From contig URCQ01000005.1 of the NCBI GenBank assembly GCA_900546435.1, positions 1 to 64,000 on the forward strand: a DNA stretch of 64,000 bases, written 5' to 3'. The translations under genes were made by a program, and so were the position numbers. The stretch is from an uncultured Pseudobutyrivibrio sp. (GTDB taxonomy: Bacteria > Bacillota > Clostridia > Lachnospirales > Lachnospiraceae). The notes under the pieces are model-generated. The model worked only from the letters and a program-made list of their open reading frames with translations. It searched no databases and was not told where the DNA came from. This document shows, piece by piece, positions 35,052-44,017 of the stretch (position 1 is the stretch's first letter; each line of letters starts with the position of its first letter).

Positions 35052-35717
35052 ATGGGAGAAGCAGTATCAAGTATTCGGGAACGTATGGTAAAATTTTACG
35101 CAAAGGATGATAACACCCTTACACTCAATGCGGCACCAGGGCATTTCGCCACAAGTTCGTCACACATCAATTACTATATTGATGTAACGCGTCTGAAGGT
35201 GCGTGCGAATGAAGCAAGAGAAGCAGCCAGAAGTCTTAAAAATCGTATGCTGCATCATGTGACAACGGTAGATACGATTGTCTGTATGGATGGCACAGAA
35301 GTACTTGGAGCATATCTGGCGGAGGAATTAGAAAAGGGACATTTTTCAAATAACAATAAACATGAGACGGTTTACATTGTTTCACCTGAGGTTAACAGTA
35401 TCAATCAATTGTTATTCCGTGAAAATATTCGTCCTTCCATAGAAGGTAAAAATGTTTTACTTTTGCTGGCAACCATGACAACGGGTGAGACAGTACGAAA
35501 AAGTCTGGAATGTATTGAGTATTATGGTGGCAATGTTGTTGGTGTATCTGCAATCTTTGGTACGATGACAAAAGTAGAAGACACAGAAGTCTTCCCACTT
35601 TTTACGACAGAAGATCTTCCGGGATATCAGACATTTGCTCCACATGAGTGCCCATATTGTAAAAAGGGCATGCCAATTGAAGCCATGGTCAATGGTTTTG
35701 GTTATTCTAAGTTATAA
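35052..35717 (+). CDS. Phosphoribosyltransferase-like protein with C-terminal zinc-ribbon-like cysteines
   Basis: 221 residues with a type I PRTase fold pattern: the central V-L-L-L-L-A-T-M-T-T-G-E-T corresponds to the PRPP loop. Where active enzymes have two acidic residues before the T-T-G-x-T turn, this one has Leu-Ala-Thr-Met, so PRPP binding is doubtful. A C-x-x-C (ECPYCKKG) lies near the C-terminus. Similar proteins are often labelled orotate phosphoribosyltransferase, but I would not assign that activity. SD TAGGAGG; last gene of the nrd group. Confidence 0.75.
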   Translation: MGEAVSSIRERMVKFYAKDDNTLTLNAAPGHFATSSSHINYYIDVTRLKVRANEAREAARSLKNRMLHHVTTVDTIVCMDGTEVLGAYLAEELEKGHFSNNNKHETVYIVSPEVNSINQLLFRENIRPSIEGKNVLLLLATMTTGETVRKSLECIEYYGGNVVGVSAIFGTMTKVEDTEVFPLFTTEDLPGYQTFAPHECPYCKKGMPIEAMVNGFGYSKL

Positions 35718-35726
35718 TAAAAAGTC

Positions 35727-35759
35727 AGAATGCGCCAAGTATTGCTCGGCGCATTCTTT
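35727..35759 (+). terminator. Terminator at the end of the nrd operon
   Basis: A perfect 10-bp GC-rich stem (35727-35736 with 35748-35757), 11-base loop, but a short T tract; moderate strength. Confidence 0.65.
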
Positions 35760-35785
35760 CGGCAGTTTTTTAGAGAGGTTATGAA

Positions 35786-37705
35786 ATGGCAAAGAAAATA
35801 TACGACGAGAGCAGCATTGCCATATTAGAGGGATTGGAGGCCGTGCGAAAAAGACCGGGAATGTACATCGGTAGTGTATCTCGAAAAGGTCTGAATCACC
35901 TGGTATACGAAATCGTAGATAACTCCGTAGATGAGCATTTAGCAGGTGCTTGTGATACGATTTGGGTAACATTGGAAGCAGATGGCTCTTGCACCGTAGA
36001 AGATAATGGAAGAGGTATTCCGGTAGGATTACATGCTACCGGTGTCTCAGCAGCACGTGTTGTCTTTACAACATTGCATGCCGGTGGAAAGTTCGATGAT
36101 AGTGTATATAAGACAAGCGGTGGTCTGCATGGTGTAGGTTCTTCCGTTGTAAATGCACTGTCTACTTATATGGATGTTGAGATTTCCCGTGATGGTTATA
36201 TTCATCATGATCGTTATGAGAAGGGACAGCCGGTGCTTGCATTAGAGAAGGGACTCCTGCCTACCATTGGAAAAACAAAAAAGACAGGTACAAAGATTAA
36301 TTTCCTTCCGGATCCGGAAATTTTTGAAAAGACAAATTTCAAAGAAGACGAAATCAAAAGTCGTATGCATGAAACTGCATATCTGAATCCAAAGCTTACC
36401 ATTATTTATGAGGATAAACGAAAAGAAGAAGTAGAACATATTGAATATCATGAGCCAGATGGAATCATAGGCTTTGTAAAGGATATCAATAAAAATGCAG
36501 AAAAATTGCATGATGTCGTATATTTTAGCGGGGAATCCGAAGGAATCAGTGTAGAGATAGCTTTTCAGTATTGTAATGAGTTTCATGAGAATATTCTTGG
36601 ATTCTGTAACAATATTTATAATGCAGAGGGTGGAACACACATTACCGGATTTAAAACGGTCTTTACCACGGTGATCAATAATTATGCCAGGGAACTCGGT
36701 ATCCTCAAGGAAAAAGATGCTAATTTTAATGGGGCAGATGTCAGAAATGGTATGACAGCTGTAGTATCGATTAAGCATCCGGCACCACGTTTTGAAGGTC
36801 AGACAAAGACAAAATTAGATAATCAGGATGCATCAAAAGCAACGGCGAAAGTGACAAACGATGAAATTCAATTGTATTTTGATCGTAATATCGATACCTT
36901 AAAAACGGTTATTTCCTGTGCAGAAAAAGCAGCAAAAATCAGAAAAACAGAGGAACGTGCAAAAACCAATCTTTTGACAAAGCAAAAGTTTTCTTTTGAT
37001 AGCAATGGAAAACTGGCAAATTGTGAGAGCAGAGATGCCACAAAGTGCGAAATCTTTATCGTGGAGGGAGATTCTGCCGGCGGTTCCGCAAAAATGGCGA
37101 GAAACCGTATGTATCAGGCGATTATGCCAATCCGTGGAAAGATTTTAAATGTCGAAAAAGCAAGTATTGATAAGGTACTTGCAAATGCAGAAATCAAGAC
37201 GATGATCAATGCATTTGGCTGTGGTTTTTCCGAAGGCTATGGAAATGATTTTGATATAACAAAGTTACGCTATGACAAGATAATTATTATGGCGGATGCC
37301 GATGTAGATGGTGCGCATATCTCGACATTACTTTTAACACTGTTTTATCGCTTTATGCCGGAATTGATTTATGAAGGACATGTGTATATTGCGATGCCAC
37401 CACTTTATAAAGCAATTCCATCCAAAGGTAAGGAAGAATATCTGTATGATGATGCCGCATTGGAAAAATACCGAAAAACGCACACTGGTAATTTTACCTT
37501 ACAAAGATATAAGGGACTCGGTGAGATGGATGCAGAACAGTTGTGGGAGACAACCTTAGATCCAGAGCAGCGTATCTTGAAAAAAGTTGAGATTGAAGAC
37601 GGACGTATGGCATCAGATGTTACGGAAATGTTGATGGGGAATGATGTGCCACCGCGTCGTGCATTTATCTATGAACACGCGCGCGATGCGCAATTAGATG
37701 TATAA
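35786..37705 (+). CDS. Type IIA topoisomerase ATPase subunit (topoisomerase IV ParE-like)
   Basis: 639 residues. The GHKL ATPase features are E-I-V-D-N-S-V-D-E at about 40, DNGRGIP, and GGLHGVGSSVVNAL. The TOPRIM domain has E-G-D-S-A-G-G-S-A-K and DADVDGAHI. It pairs with the A subunit 33 bases downstream. The A subunit lacks a gyrA box, so this pair is more likely a topoisomerase IV or gyrase-like second enzyme than the main gyrase; I leave the symbol open. SD AGAGAGG. Confidence 0.93.
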   Translation: MAKKIYDESSIAILEGLEAVRKRPGMYIGSVSRKGLNHLVYEIVDNSVDEHLAGACDTIWVTLEADGSCTVEDNGRGIPVGLHATGVSAARVVFTTLHAGGKFDDSVYKTSGGLHGVGSSVVNALSTYMDVEISRDGYIHHDRYEKGQPVLALEKGLLPTIGKTKKTGTKINFLPDPEIFEKTNFKEDEIKSRMHETAYLNPKLTIIYEDKRKEEVEHIEYHEPDGIIGFVKDINKNAEKLHDVVYFSGESEGISVEIAFQYCNEFHENILGFCNNIYNAEGGTHITGFKTVFTTVINNYARELGILKEKDANFNGADVRNGMTAVVSIKHPAPRFEGQTKTKLDNQDASKATAKVTNDEIQLYFDRNIDTLKTVISCAEKAAKIRKTEERAKTNLLTKQKFSFDSNGKLANCESRDATKCEIFIVEGDSAGGSAKMARNRMYQAIMPIRGKILNVEKASIDKVLANAEIKTMINAFGCGFSEGYGNDFDITKLRYDKIIIMADADVDGAHISTLLLTLFYRFMPELIYEGHVYIAMPPLYKAIPSKGKEEYLYDDAALEKYRKTHTGNFTLQRYKGLGEMDAEQLWETTLDPEQRILKKVEIEDGRMASDVTEMLMGNDVPPRRAFIYEHARDAQLDV

Positions 37706-37738
37706 CTCTTTGAAAAAAGGAAGTAGGAGAAAAGATAG

Positions 37739-39976
37739 ATGGCAGTACAGGAAAAATTAATTCACATGGAATATTCAGAGATTATGGAGAAATCTTATAT
37801 TGATTATGCCATGAGTGTTATTATTGCAAGAGCGTTGCCAGATGTTCGTGACGGTTTAAAGCCCGTACAAAGAAGAACGCTTTATGATATGCATGAATTG
37901 GGAATCCGCTATGATAAGCCGTTTCGAAAATCGGCAAGAATTGTCGGTGATACGATGGGTAAATATCATCCACATGGAGATAGTTCTATTTATGAATCTC
38001 TTGTGGTAATGTCACAGGATTTTAAAAAAGGTCTTCCTTTGGTAGAGGGACATGGTAATTTTGGCTCTATCGAAGGAGATGGCGCCGCTGCAATGCGTTA
38101 TACGGAAGCGCGATTGCACAAGGTAACGCAGGAATGTTATCTTGCAGACCTGGACAAAGATGTAGTAGATTTTATTCCAAACTTTGATGAGACGGAAAAA
38201 GAACCGGAAGTACTTCCTGTAAAAGTACCTAATTTATTGATTAATGGTGCGGAAGGCATTGCAGTTGGAATGGCAACCAGTATCCCACCACATAATTTTG
38301 GCGAAGTGATTGACGGTGTGATCGCGTATATGAAGAATCCGGATATCAATACACAGCAAATGATGGAATACGTCAAAGGTCCGGATTTTCCAACGGGAGG
38401 CATTGTTGTTAACAAAGATGATTTACACGCAATTTATGCGACTGGAACCGGTAAAATCAAAGTGCGTGGTAAAGTGGAGATTGAAAAAGTCAAAGGTGGC
38501 AAGGAACGACTGATTATTACAGAAATTCCATATACCATGATTGGTGCAAATATTGGCAAATTTTTAAATGACGTATGTGGTCTGGTGGAAACAAAGAAAA
38601 CGACGGATATTGTTGATATTTCAAACCAATCTTCCAAGGAAGGCATTCGCATTGTGATTGATTTGAAAAAGGGAGCAAATGCGGAAAATCTTTGCAATCT
38701 TCTTTACAAAAAAACGCGTTTGGAAGATACCTTTGGAGTGAATATGCTTGCGGTTGCAGATGGCAGACCGGAAACGATGGGAATTGTACCAATCATTCGT
38801 CATCATGTGAATTTTCAATATGAATTAGCAACCAGAAAGTACACAACACTTTTGGCAAAAGAACGCCAGAAGAAGGAAATCCAGGAAGGATTGATCAAAG
38901 CTTGTGATGTCATTGACCTGATTATTGAGATCTTGCGTGGTAGTAAAGATATGAAAATGGCAAAGGCATGTCTGGTAGAAGGCGTTACGGAAGGAATTCG
39001 TTTTAAGTCACAACAGGCAAAAAAAGATGCCGCTAAATTAAAATTTACAGAGCGTCAGGCAACAGCAATCTTAGAGATGCGTTTGTATAAACTGATTGGT
39101 CTTGAAATACAGGCTTTGATGAATGATTACGAAAAGACCATGAAAAATATCCAGGAATATTCGGATATTTTAGAAAATCGAGGTTCTATGGCAAAAGTCA
39201 TTATGAAGGAATTGCAGACATTCAAAAAAGAATATGCCAGAGAACGTCGTACCGTTATTGATAATGTAGCAGAGGCTGTCGTTGTGGAAAAACCGATAGA
39301 AGAGGTGGATGTCGCCGTAATGATTGATCGTTTTTCCTATGGGCGTGTTGTGGATATGGCAACATATGAACGAAATAAAGAAGCAGCGGAAGCAGAGAGC
39401 AGAGAAATTATTTTCTGTAAAAATACGGATAAACTGGCTCTTTTTACAAACAAAGGGCAGATGCATTTGATCAAAGTGCTTGATTTACCATTCGGAAAAT
39501 TCCGCGATAAAGGACAACCACTTGATAATGTAAGTAATTTTGATACAACGAAAGAAGAAATTCTTTTGATTGCATCTCTTACGCATCTGAGAGATAAGAA
39601 GGTGGTATTTGCCACAAAGACATCGATGTTAAAAGTGGTAGATGGCAAAGAATTTGATGTTGCAAAACGTACGACAGCAGCCACGAAACTGGCAGAGGAA
39701 GATGAACTTCTTCTGGTGGGGATTTTGCAGGAACAGGATACCCTTGTGATGCAGAGCCAAAAAGAAATGTTCTTACGCATTGATGCTGCAACGATTCCGG
39801 AAAAAAAGAAGGGCGCCATTGGTGTCCGAGGTATGCGCTTAGCAGATACAGATCTGTTACAGGCAGTATTTCTGATGCATGCAGGCGATAGTGAAACCGT
39901 GAAGGTAAAAGGCAAAGATGTAGTGTTAAATCGATTGCATATAGGCAATCGTGATACGAAAGGTGTCAAAAAATAA
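37739..39976 (+). CDS. Type IIA topoisomerase cleavage subunit (topoisomerase IV ParC-like)
   Basis: 745 residues. The breakage-reunion domain shows A-L-P-D-V-R-D-G-L-K-P-V-Q-R-R, K-Y-H-P-H-G-D-S-S-I-Y-E and catalytic Tyr in A-A-M-R-Y-T-E-A-R. The S-S-I-Y-E wording and absence of a Q-R-R-G-G-x-G gyrA box in the C-terminal beta-pinwheel favour decatenase (topo IV-like) over supercoiling activity. The stop codon overlaps the folC ATG (TAATG), so translation of the next gene is coupled. Confidence 0.93.
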   Translation: MAVQEKLIHMEYSEIMEKSYIDYAMSVIIARALPDVRDGLKPVQRRTLYDMHELGIRYDKPFRKSARIVGDTMGKYHPHGDSSIYESLVVMSQDFKKGLPLVEGHGNFGSIEGDGAAAMRYTEARLHKVTQECYLADLDKDVVDFIPNFDETEKEPEVLPVKVPNLLINGAEGIAVGMATSIPPHNFGEVIDGVIAYMKNPDINTQQMMEYVKGPDFPTGGIVVNKDDLHAIYATGTGKIKVRGKVEIEKVKGGKERLIITEIPYTMIGANIGKFLNDVCGLVETKKTTDIVDISNQSSKEGIRIVIDLKKGANAENLCNLLYKKTRLEDTFGVNMLAVADGRPETMGIVPIIRHHVNFQYELATRKYTTLLAKERQKKEIQEGLIKACDVIDLIIEILRGSKDMKMAKACLVEGVTEGIRFKSQQAKKDAAKLKFTERQATAILEMRLYKLIGLEIQALMNDYEKTMKNIQEYSDILENRGSMAKVIMKELQTFKKEYARERRTVIDNVAEAVVVEKPIEEVDVAVMIDRFSYGRVVDMATYERNKEAAEAESREIIFCKNTDKLALFTNKGQMHLIKVLDLPFGKFRDKGQPLDNVSNFDTTKEEILLIASLTHLRDKKVVFATKTSMLKVVDGKEFDVAKRTTAATKLAEEDELLLVGILQEQDTLVMQSQKEMFLRIDAATIPEKKKGAIGVRGMRLADTDLLQAVFLMHAGDSETVKVKGKDVVLNRLHIGNRDTKGVKK

Positions 39977-41814
39977 TGATTTTGGATGAACAGACATCTG
40001 CTTTTTTGAAAGAAATAGCCAAAAGAGGCAGTGTTTTGGGGCTGGATGCCATGCAGACATTGATGCAATATCTGGGCAATCCACAGGACAAATTACAGAT
40101 TATACATGTGGCAGGAACCAACGGAAAAGGTTCCTGCTGCTGTATGCTGCAAAAGATTTTGTGTAAACAGGGATATGCTGTTGGCTTATATACATCTCCC
40201 GCTGTCTTTTGTGAGGAAGAACGTTTTCGCATGAATGATAATTTTATAACAGCGGATGCATACAACCATTATATGCATCGGATGGAAGATGCATGGAATG
40301 AAGTGGTGAAAAAGACAGGGCAGCGACCAACGATTTTTGAGGTGGAAACTGCGTTGGCATATTTATATTTTTATGAATCCGGGTGCGACTATGTTATTAT
40401 GGAAGTTGGTATGGGGGGAGCGACCGATGCAACAAACGTAATGAAACAGAGTCTGTGTAGTGTTATTGCTTCTATTGGCATGGATCATATGCAGTTTTTA
40501 GGAGAGAATGTGGCAAAGATTGCTCATATCAAGGCAGGCATCATCAAACCACATGGTGTATGTGTTTGTACATGGCAGGAAACTGCAGTGGCAGATGCGT
40601 TGCAGCAAGTAGCAGATAAGCAGAAGGCAGATCTTATTTTTTGTGATCAAAATGAAGTGCTTTTGCATGAAACGCAACCACTTTGTTATGATTACAAAGA
40701 ATTTACGAATATCACGGTTTCTTTACAGGGAACCTTTCAATTGCAAAATAGTGTGTTGGTTTTAGAGACAGTACGCGCCTTACGAAAATTAGGTGTGCGT
40801 ATTGATGATAGCTCTGTGAGTGAGGGAATCCGGGAAGCCAGTTGGCCAGGGCGGATGGAATGTATATGCAAAAAACCATGCATCTATATCGATGGTGCAC
40901 ACAACTGGCCAGCTGTGAAACAATTGCAAAAGACATTAGATGCCAATTTTACAAATAAAACAATAACCTATATAATAGGAGTACTTGCGGATAAAGAGTA
41001 TCAAAAGATGTTGCCGTTACTCTTGCCGATGGCAAATCATATTTATACAGTAACACCGAAAAATGAACGCGCCTTATCGGCACAAAAGCTTGCTAAGACG
41101 ATACAGGCACAAGGGTATGACGCAAAAGCATGCGACTCCTTAGAATGTGCAGTAAAACTAGCTGTGGATGCGGCAGATGATGTGATTTTGGCATTTGGTT
41201 CACTATCGTATCTGGGTGAATGCAAGCGTGTGGTAACATCGGTGATAAAGGAGGAAGAGATGTTTGATCATGAAAAAATAAAACAGGGTGTACGCATGAT
41301 TTTAGAGGGAGTTGGAGAGGATCCAGGCAGGGAAGGTCTCGTTGAAACACCAGATCGTGTTGCACGTATGTATGAAGAAATTTTCAGTGGTTTATATATG
41401 GATGCTGCAGAACCATTGGCAAAGCGTTTTCATGTGGCTGGTAATGAAATGGTGCTGGAAAAAGATATCGTATTCTATAGTACCTGTGAACATCATTTGA
41501 TGCCATTTTTTGGGAAAGCACATGTGGCTTATATTCCCAAAGGTGAAGTTGTGGGACTGAGTAAGATTGCGAGAACCGTCGAAGTTTTTGCCAAAAGACC
41601 ACAGCTGCAGGAACAACTGACCGCGCAAATTGCAGATGCAATCAACGAACATCTACATCCAATGGGGGTGATGGTTATGGTGGAAGCAGAACATACTTGT
41701 ATGACTATGCGTGGTGTCAAAAAACCTGGCAGCAAGACCGTTAGTTATGTAACACGAGGCATTTTTGCAGAGGATACAGCTTTGCAGGATCGCTTTTTTC
41801 AATTAGTAAAATAA
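39976..41814 (+). CDS. folC-folE: FolC-FolE in-frame fusion: folylpolyglutamate/dihydrofolate synthase joined to GTP cyclohydrolase I
   Basis: One 612-codon frame with two complete enzymes. Residues 1-428 are FolC (Mur-ligase fold): ATP loop A-G-T-N-G-K-G-S at about 46-53, G-x-G-G-x-x-D-A-T-N at about 147-156, and Y-I-D-G-A-H-N later. Residues 429-612 are GTP cyclohydrolase I, normal 184 aa, with zinc/active-site S-T-C-E-H-H-L-M-P-F and H-T-C-M-T-M-R-G-V. No stop lies between them. The FolE Met codon (41260-41262) has AAAGGAGG at 41247-41254, so separate FolE may also be made. folC and folE open a five-activity folate cluster. Confidence 0.92.
   Translation: MILDEQTSAFLKEIAKRGSVLGLDAMQTLMQYLGNPQDKLQIIHVAGTNGKGSCCCMLQKILCKQGYAVGLYTSPAVFCEEERFRMNDNFITADAYNHYMHRMEDAWNEVVKKTGQRPTIFEVETALAYLYFYESGCDYVIMEVGMGGATDATNVMKQSLCSVIASIGMDHMQFLGENVAKIAHIKAGIIKPHGVCVCTWQETAVADALQQVADKQKADLIFCDQNEVLLHETQPLCYDYKEFTNITVSLQGTFQLQNSVLVLETVRALRKLGVRIDDSSVSEGIREASWPGRMECICKKPCIYIDGAHNWPAVKQLQKTLDANFTNKTITYIIGVLADKEYQKMLPLLLPMANHIYTVTPKNERALSAQKLAKTIQAQGYDAKACDSLECAVKLAVDAADDVILAFGSLSYLGECKRVVTSVIKEEEMFDHEKIKQGVRMILEGVGEDPGREGLVETPDRVARMYEEIFSGLYMDAAEPLAKRFHVAGNEMVLEKDIVFYSTCEHHLMPFFGKAHVAYIPKGEVVGLSKIARTVEVFAKRPQLQEQLTAQIADAINEHLHPMGVMVMVEAEHTCMTMRGVKKPGSKTVSYVTRGIFAEDTALQDRFFQLVK
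41247..41262 (+). promoter_or_regulatory. Internal ribosome binding site and start codon for folE inside folC-folE
   Basis: AAAGGAGG (41247-41254), five-base spacer and ATG (41260-41262), in frame with folC. It matches the best SD sites in the window, implying independent initiation of the 184-residue GTP cyclohydrolase I. Confidence 0.8.
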
Positions 41815-41832
41815 AGAGTTTGGATTGATCAT

Positions 41833-42381
41833 ATGGACACAGTGACAAGGCTGATACAACATCCGCTATACAAAGAAAAATACGATGCTTTACAGGCATA
41901 TGAAAAAGAACGCTTGTATTGTCGCCATGATATGCGTCATTTTATGCGCGTGGCACAAATTGCGGATCAGATTGCGAGAGAAAATGGACTTTCGTTTTCT
42001 GCGGAAGAGATTACGTTGGTAGCGTTGTTACATGATATAGGACGTATAATGCAATACCAAAATGACATCTCCCACGCAGAGGCATCAGCATCATTTGCAA
42101 GGGAGATTTTGTTGTCTCTTGGATATGATGACAAAAAAACAGAAGAAATCAGAAAAGCAATCATAGCGCATAGTAATCGAATGGATGCGAAGAAGCGCTT
42201 TGCAAGGCGGGGAGAACTGCAATCCTTAGAAGAACTATTGTCGTTTGCGGACCAGTTTTCGCGGGAATGTTTTTCCTGTGAAGTAAAAGACAGTTGTAAG
42301 TGGAAAACGGAAGAAAAGATAGATTACGTATATTTTGATATAGAAACCAAGCAGGAAAGAAAAAAAGGGGGAGAGCAATGA
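41833..42381 (+). CDS. HD-domain phosphohydrolase in the folate cluster
   Basis: 182 residues. Metal ligands of the HD superfamily: H-F-M-R-V at about 36, H-D-I-G-R at 67-71, and a later Asp in F-A-D-Q-F at about 139. Three cysteines follow (C-F-S-C, then C) toward the C-terminus. Set between folE and folP, it may dephosphorylate dihydroneopterin triphosphate, a step for which no NudB-type Nudix gene is seen here; the archaeal pterin enzyme MptB is also an HD protein. This role is inference. Weak SD; the 3' end overlaps folP by four bases. Confidence 0.85.
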   Translation: MDTVTRLIQHPLYKEKYDALQAYEKERLYCRHDMRHFMRVAQIADQIARENGLSFSAEEITLVALLHDIGRIMQYQNDISHAEASASFAREILLSLGYDDKKTEEIRKAIIAHSNRMDAKKRFARRGELQSLEELLSFADQFSRECFSCEVKDSCKWKTEEKIDYVYFDIETKQERKKGGEQ

Positions 42382-43187
42382 TTATTGGAAAGCAGAACTT
42401 CAAGACACAGGGGCATACGTATGTGATGGGGATATTGAATGTGACGCCAGATTCCTTTTCGGATGGAGGACGGTTTGATTCGATAGACGCAGCACTAAAG
42501 CATACGCAGCAGATGGTAGATGCAGGGGCAGATATCATTGATGTCGGAGGAGAATCTACACGACCGGGGCATGAAAAGATTACTGATCAGGAGGAAATGG
42601 AACGCGTTGTCCCAGTGATAGAGCGCATCAAAAAAGAATTTTCTATTCCAGTTTCTCTGGATACGTACAAGTCAGCTGTGGCAAAAGCGGGGATTGCTGC
42701 GGGAGCAGATCTTTTAAATGATATCTGGGGATTACAATATGATGATGCTTTGGGACAGATTGTCGCAGAAAGTGATGTAGCATATTGTCTGATGCATAAT
42801 CGCAAGCAGGTGACAGAAGCAATGGATGCAGATGTGTTTATAGGGCAGATGAAAGAGGATGTAGAGCGTGCCCTTGCAGCAGGCATTAAGAAAGAACGTA
42901 TGATTGTAGATCCTGGCGTTGGCTTTGCAAAGACACAGGAACAAAATCTTATGACAATTGCAAATCTGGATCGCTTGAAAGCATTGGGCTATCCCGTGTT
43001 GCTTGGAACATCCAGAAAATCAGTGATTGGTTATGTTTTAGATGTGCCGGTAGAAAAGCGTCTGGCAGGTACACTTGCAACAACGGCAGCGGCTGTCAAT
43101 CAGGGCTGTATGTTTGTGCGCGTGCATGATGTAAAGGAAAATGTAGAATTGATTCAGATGATGGAACGCATCCGGGAAAGTAGGTAA
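42378..43187 (+). CDS. folP: Dihydropteroate synthase
   Basis: It joins p-aminobenzoate to dihydropterin pyrophosphate; the sulfonamide target. Motifs: N-V-T-P-D-S-F-S-D-G-G at residues 15-25, D-V-G-G-E-S-T-R-P-G, and L-G-T-S-R-K-S near 210. 269 aa. ATG overlaps the HD gene stop (ATGA). Followed two bases later by folB-folK. Confidence 0.97.
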   Translation: MIIGKQNFKTQGHTYVMGILNVTPDSFSDGGRFDSIDAALKHTQQMVDAGADIIDVGGESTRPGHEKITDQEEMERVVPVIERIKKEFSIPVSLDTYKSAVAKAGIAAGADLLNDIWGLQYDDALGQIVAESDVAYCLMHNRKQVTEAMDADVFIGQMKEDVERALAAGIKKERMIVDPGVGFAKTQEQNLMTIANLDRLKALGYPVLLGTSRKSVIGYVLDVPVEKRLAGTLATTAAAVNQGCMFVRVHDVKENVELIQMMERIRESR

Positions 43188-43189
43188 AA

Positions 43190-44017
43190 ATGGAACAGAT
43201 TTTAGTACAGGGACTTCAGGTTTTTGGGTATCATGGTGTATATGAACAGGAAAAAGAAGAAGGACAGACATTTCTTGTCAATTGTGTGATGGATACATCA
43301 TTCGCAAGTGCAATTCATTCGGATGACGTAGGAGAAACCGTAGATTATGGTACCGTATGTCTGTTTATCAAAAAATATTTTGAAGAAAAAGCATATGATC
43401 TTCTGGAAAAAGTGGCAGATGAACTTGCAACATCCATTATGTATGCTTTTCCAGGAATCGAAAAAATACAAATACAGATAACAAAGCCGAATGCGCCAAT
43501 TCCTATGGAATTTAAAAGTGTTGGTGTGCGCGTAGAGAAAAAATGGCATAAGGTAGCACTTGCCATTGGAAGCAATATGGGAGATAAGGAAAAGTATCTG
43601 ACGGATGCGATGGAAACGCTGATTGCAAATCCAGATATTCGCAACGTGATTGTTTCGGATTATATAGAGACAGAACCATACGGATATGTGGAGCAGGATA
43701 AATTCTTAAATGGAGCGGTAACGTTAGAAACATTATTGTCAGCAGAAGATTTGCTTATCTTTTTACATGAAATTGAGGCAAAAGCAGAACGAAAACGCGA
43801 AATCCACTGGGGACCACGTACGTTGGATCTGGATATTTTGTTGTATGATGATGTATGTATGCACACGAAAGAATTGACGATTCCGCATATTGATATGTGT
43901 AATCGCATGTTTGTGTTAGAACCATTGATGCAGATTGCACCGGGACTTGTACATCCGGTTAGAAGACGTACAATTTACGATTTATATCACATATTAAAGG
44001 AAAAGGAAAATGCATAA
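43190..44017 (+). CDS. folBK: Bifunctional dihydroneopterin aldolase / HPPK (FolB-FolK fusion)
   Basis: Residues 1-118 are FolB (dihydroneopterin aldolase: H-G-V-Y-E-Q-E-K, T-V-D-Y-G-T-V, and the I-T-K-P-x-A-P-I end). Residues 120-275 are FolK (hydroxymethyldihydropterin pyrophosphokinase: A-I-G-S-N-M-G-D, and R-T-L-D-L-D-I-L-L with the two metal-binding Asp). FolB-FolK fusions are known in Firmicutes. It overlaps the next gene by eight bases. Confidence 0.96.
   Translation: MEQILVQGLQVFGYHGVYEQEKEEGQTFLVNCVMDTSFASAIHSDDVGETVDYGTVCLFIKKYFEEKAYDLLEKVADELATSIMYAFPGIEKIQIQITKPNAPIPMEFKSVGVRVEKKWHKVALAIGSNMGDKEKYLTDAMETLIANPDIRNVIVSDYIETEPYGYVEQDKFLNGAVTLETLLSAEDLLIFLHEIEAKAERKREIHWGPRTLDLDILLYDDVCMHTKELTIPHIDMCNRMFVLEPLMQIAPGLVHPVRRRTIYDLYHILKEKENA

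Noticed and set aside
39337..40068. A 243-codon minus-strand frame across the topoisomerase A subunit and folC start
   Set aside because: Overlaps two certain genes; composition is of reverse-complement type.
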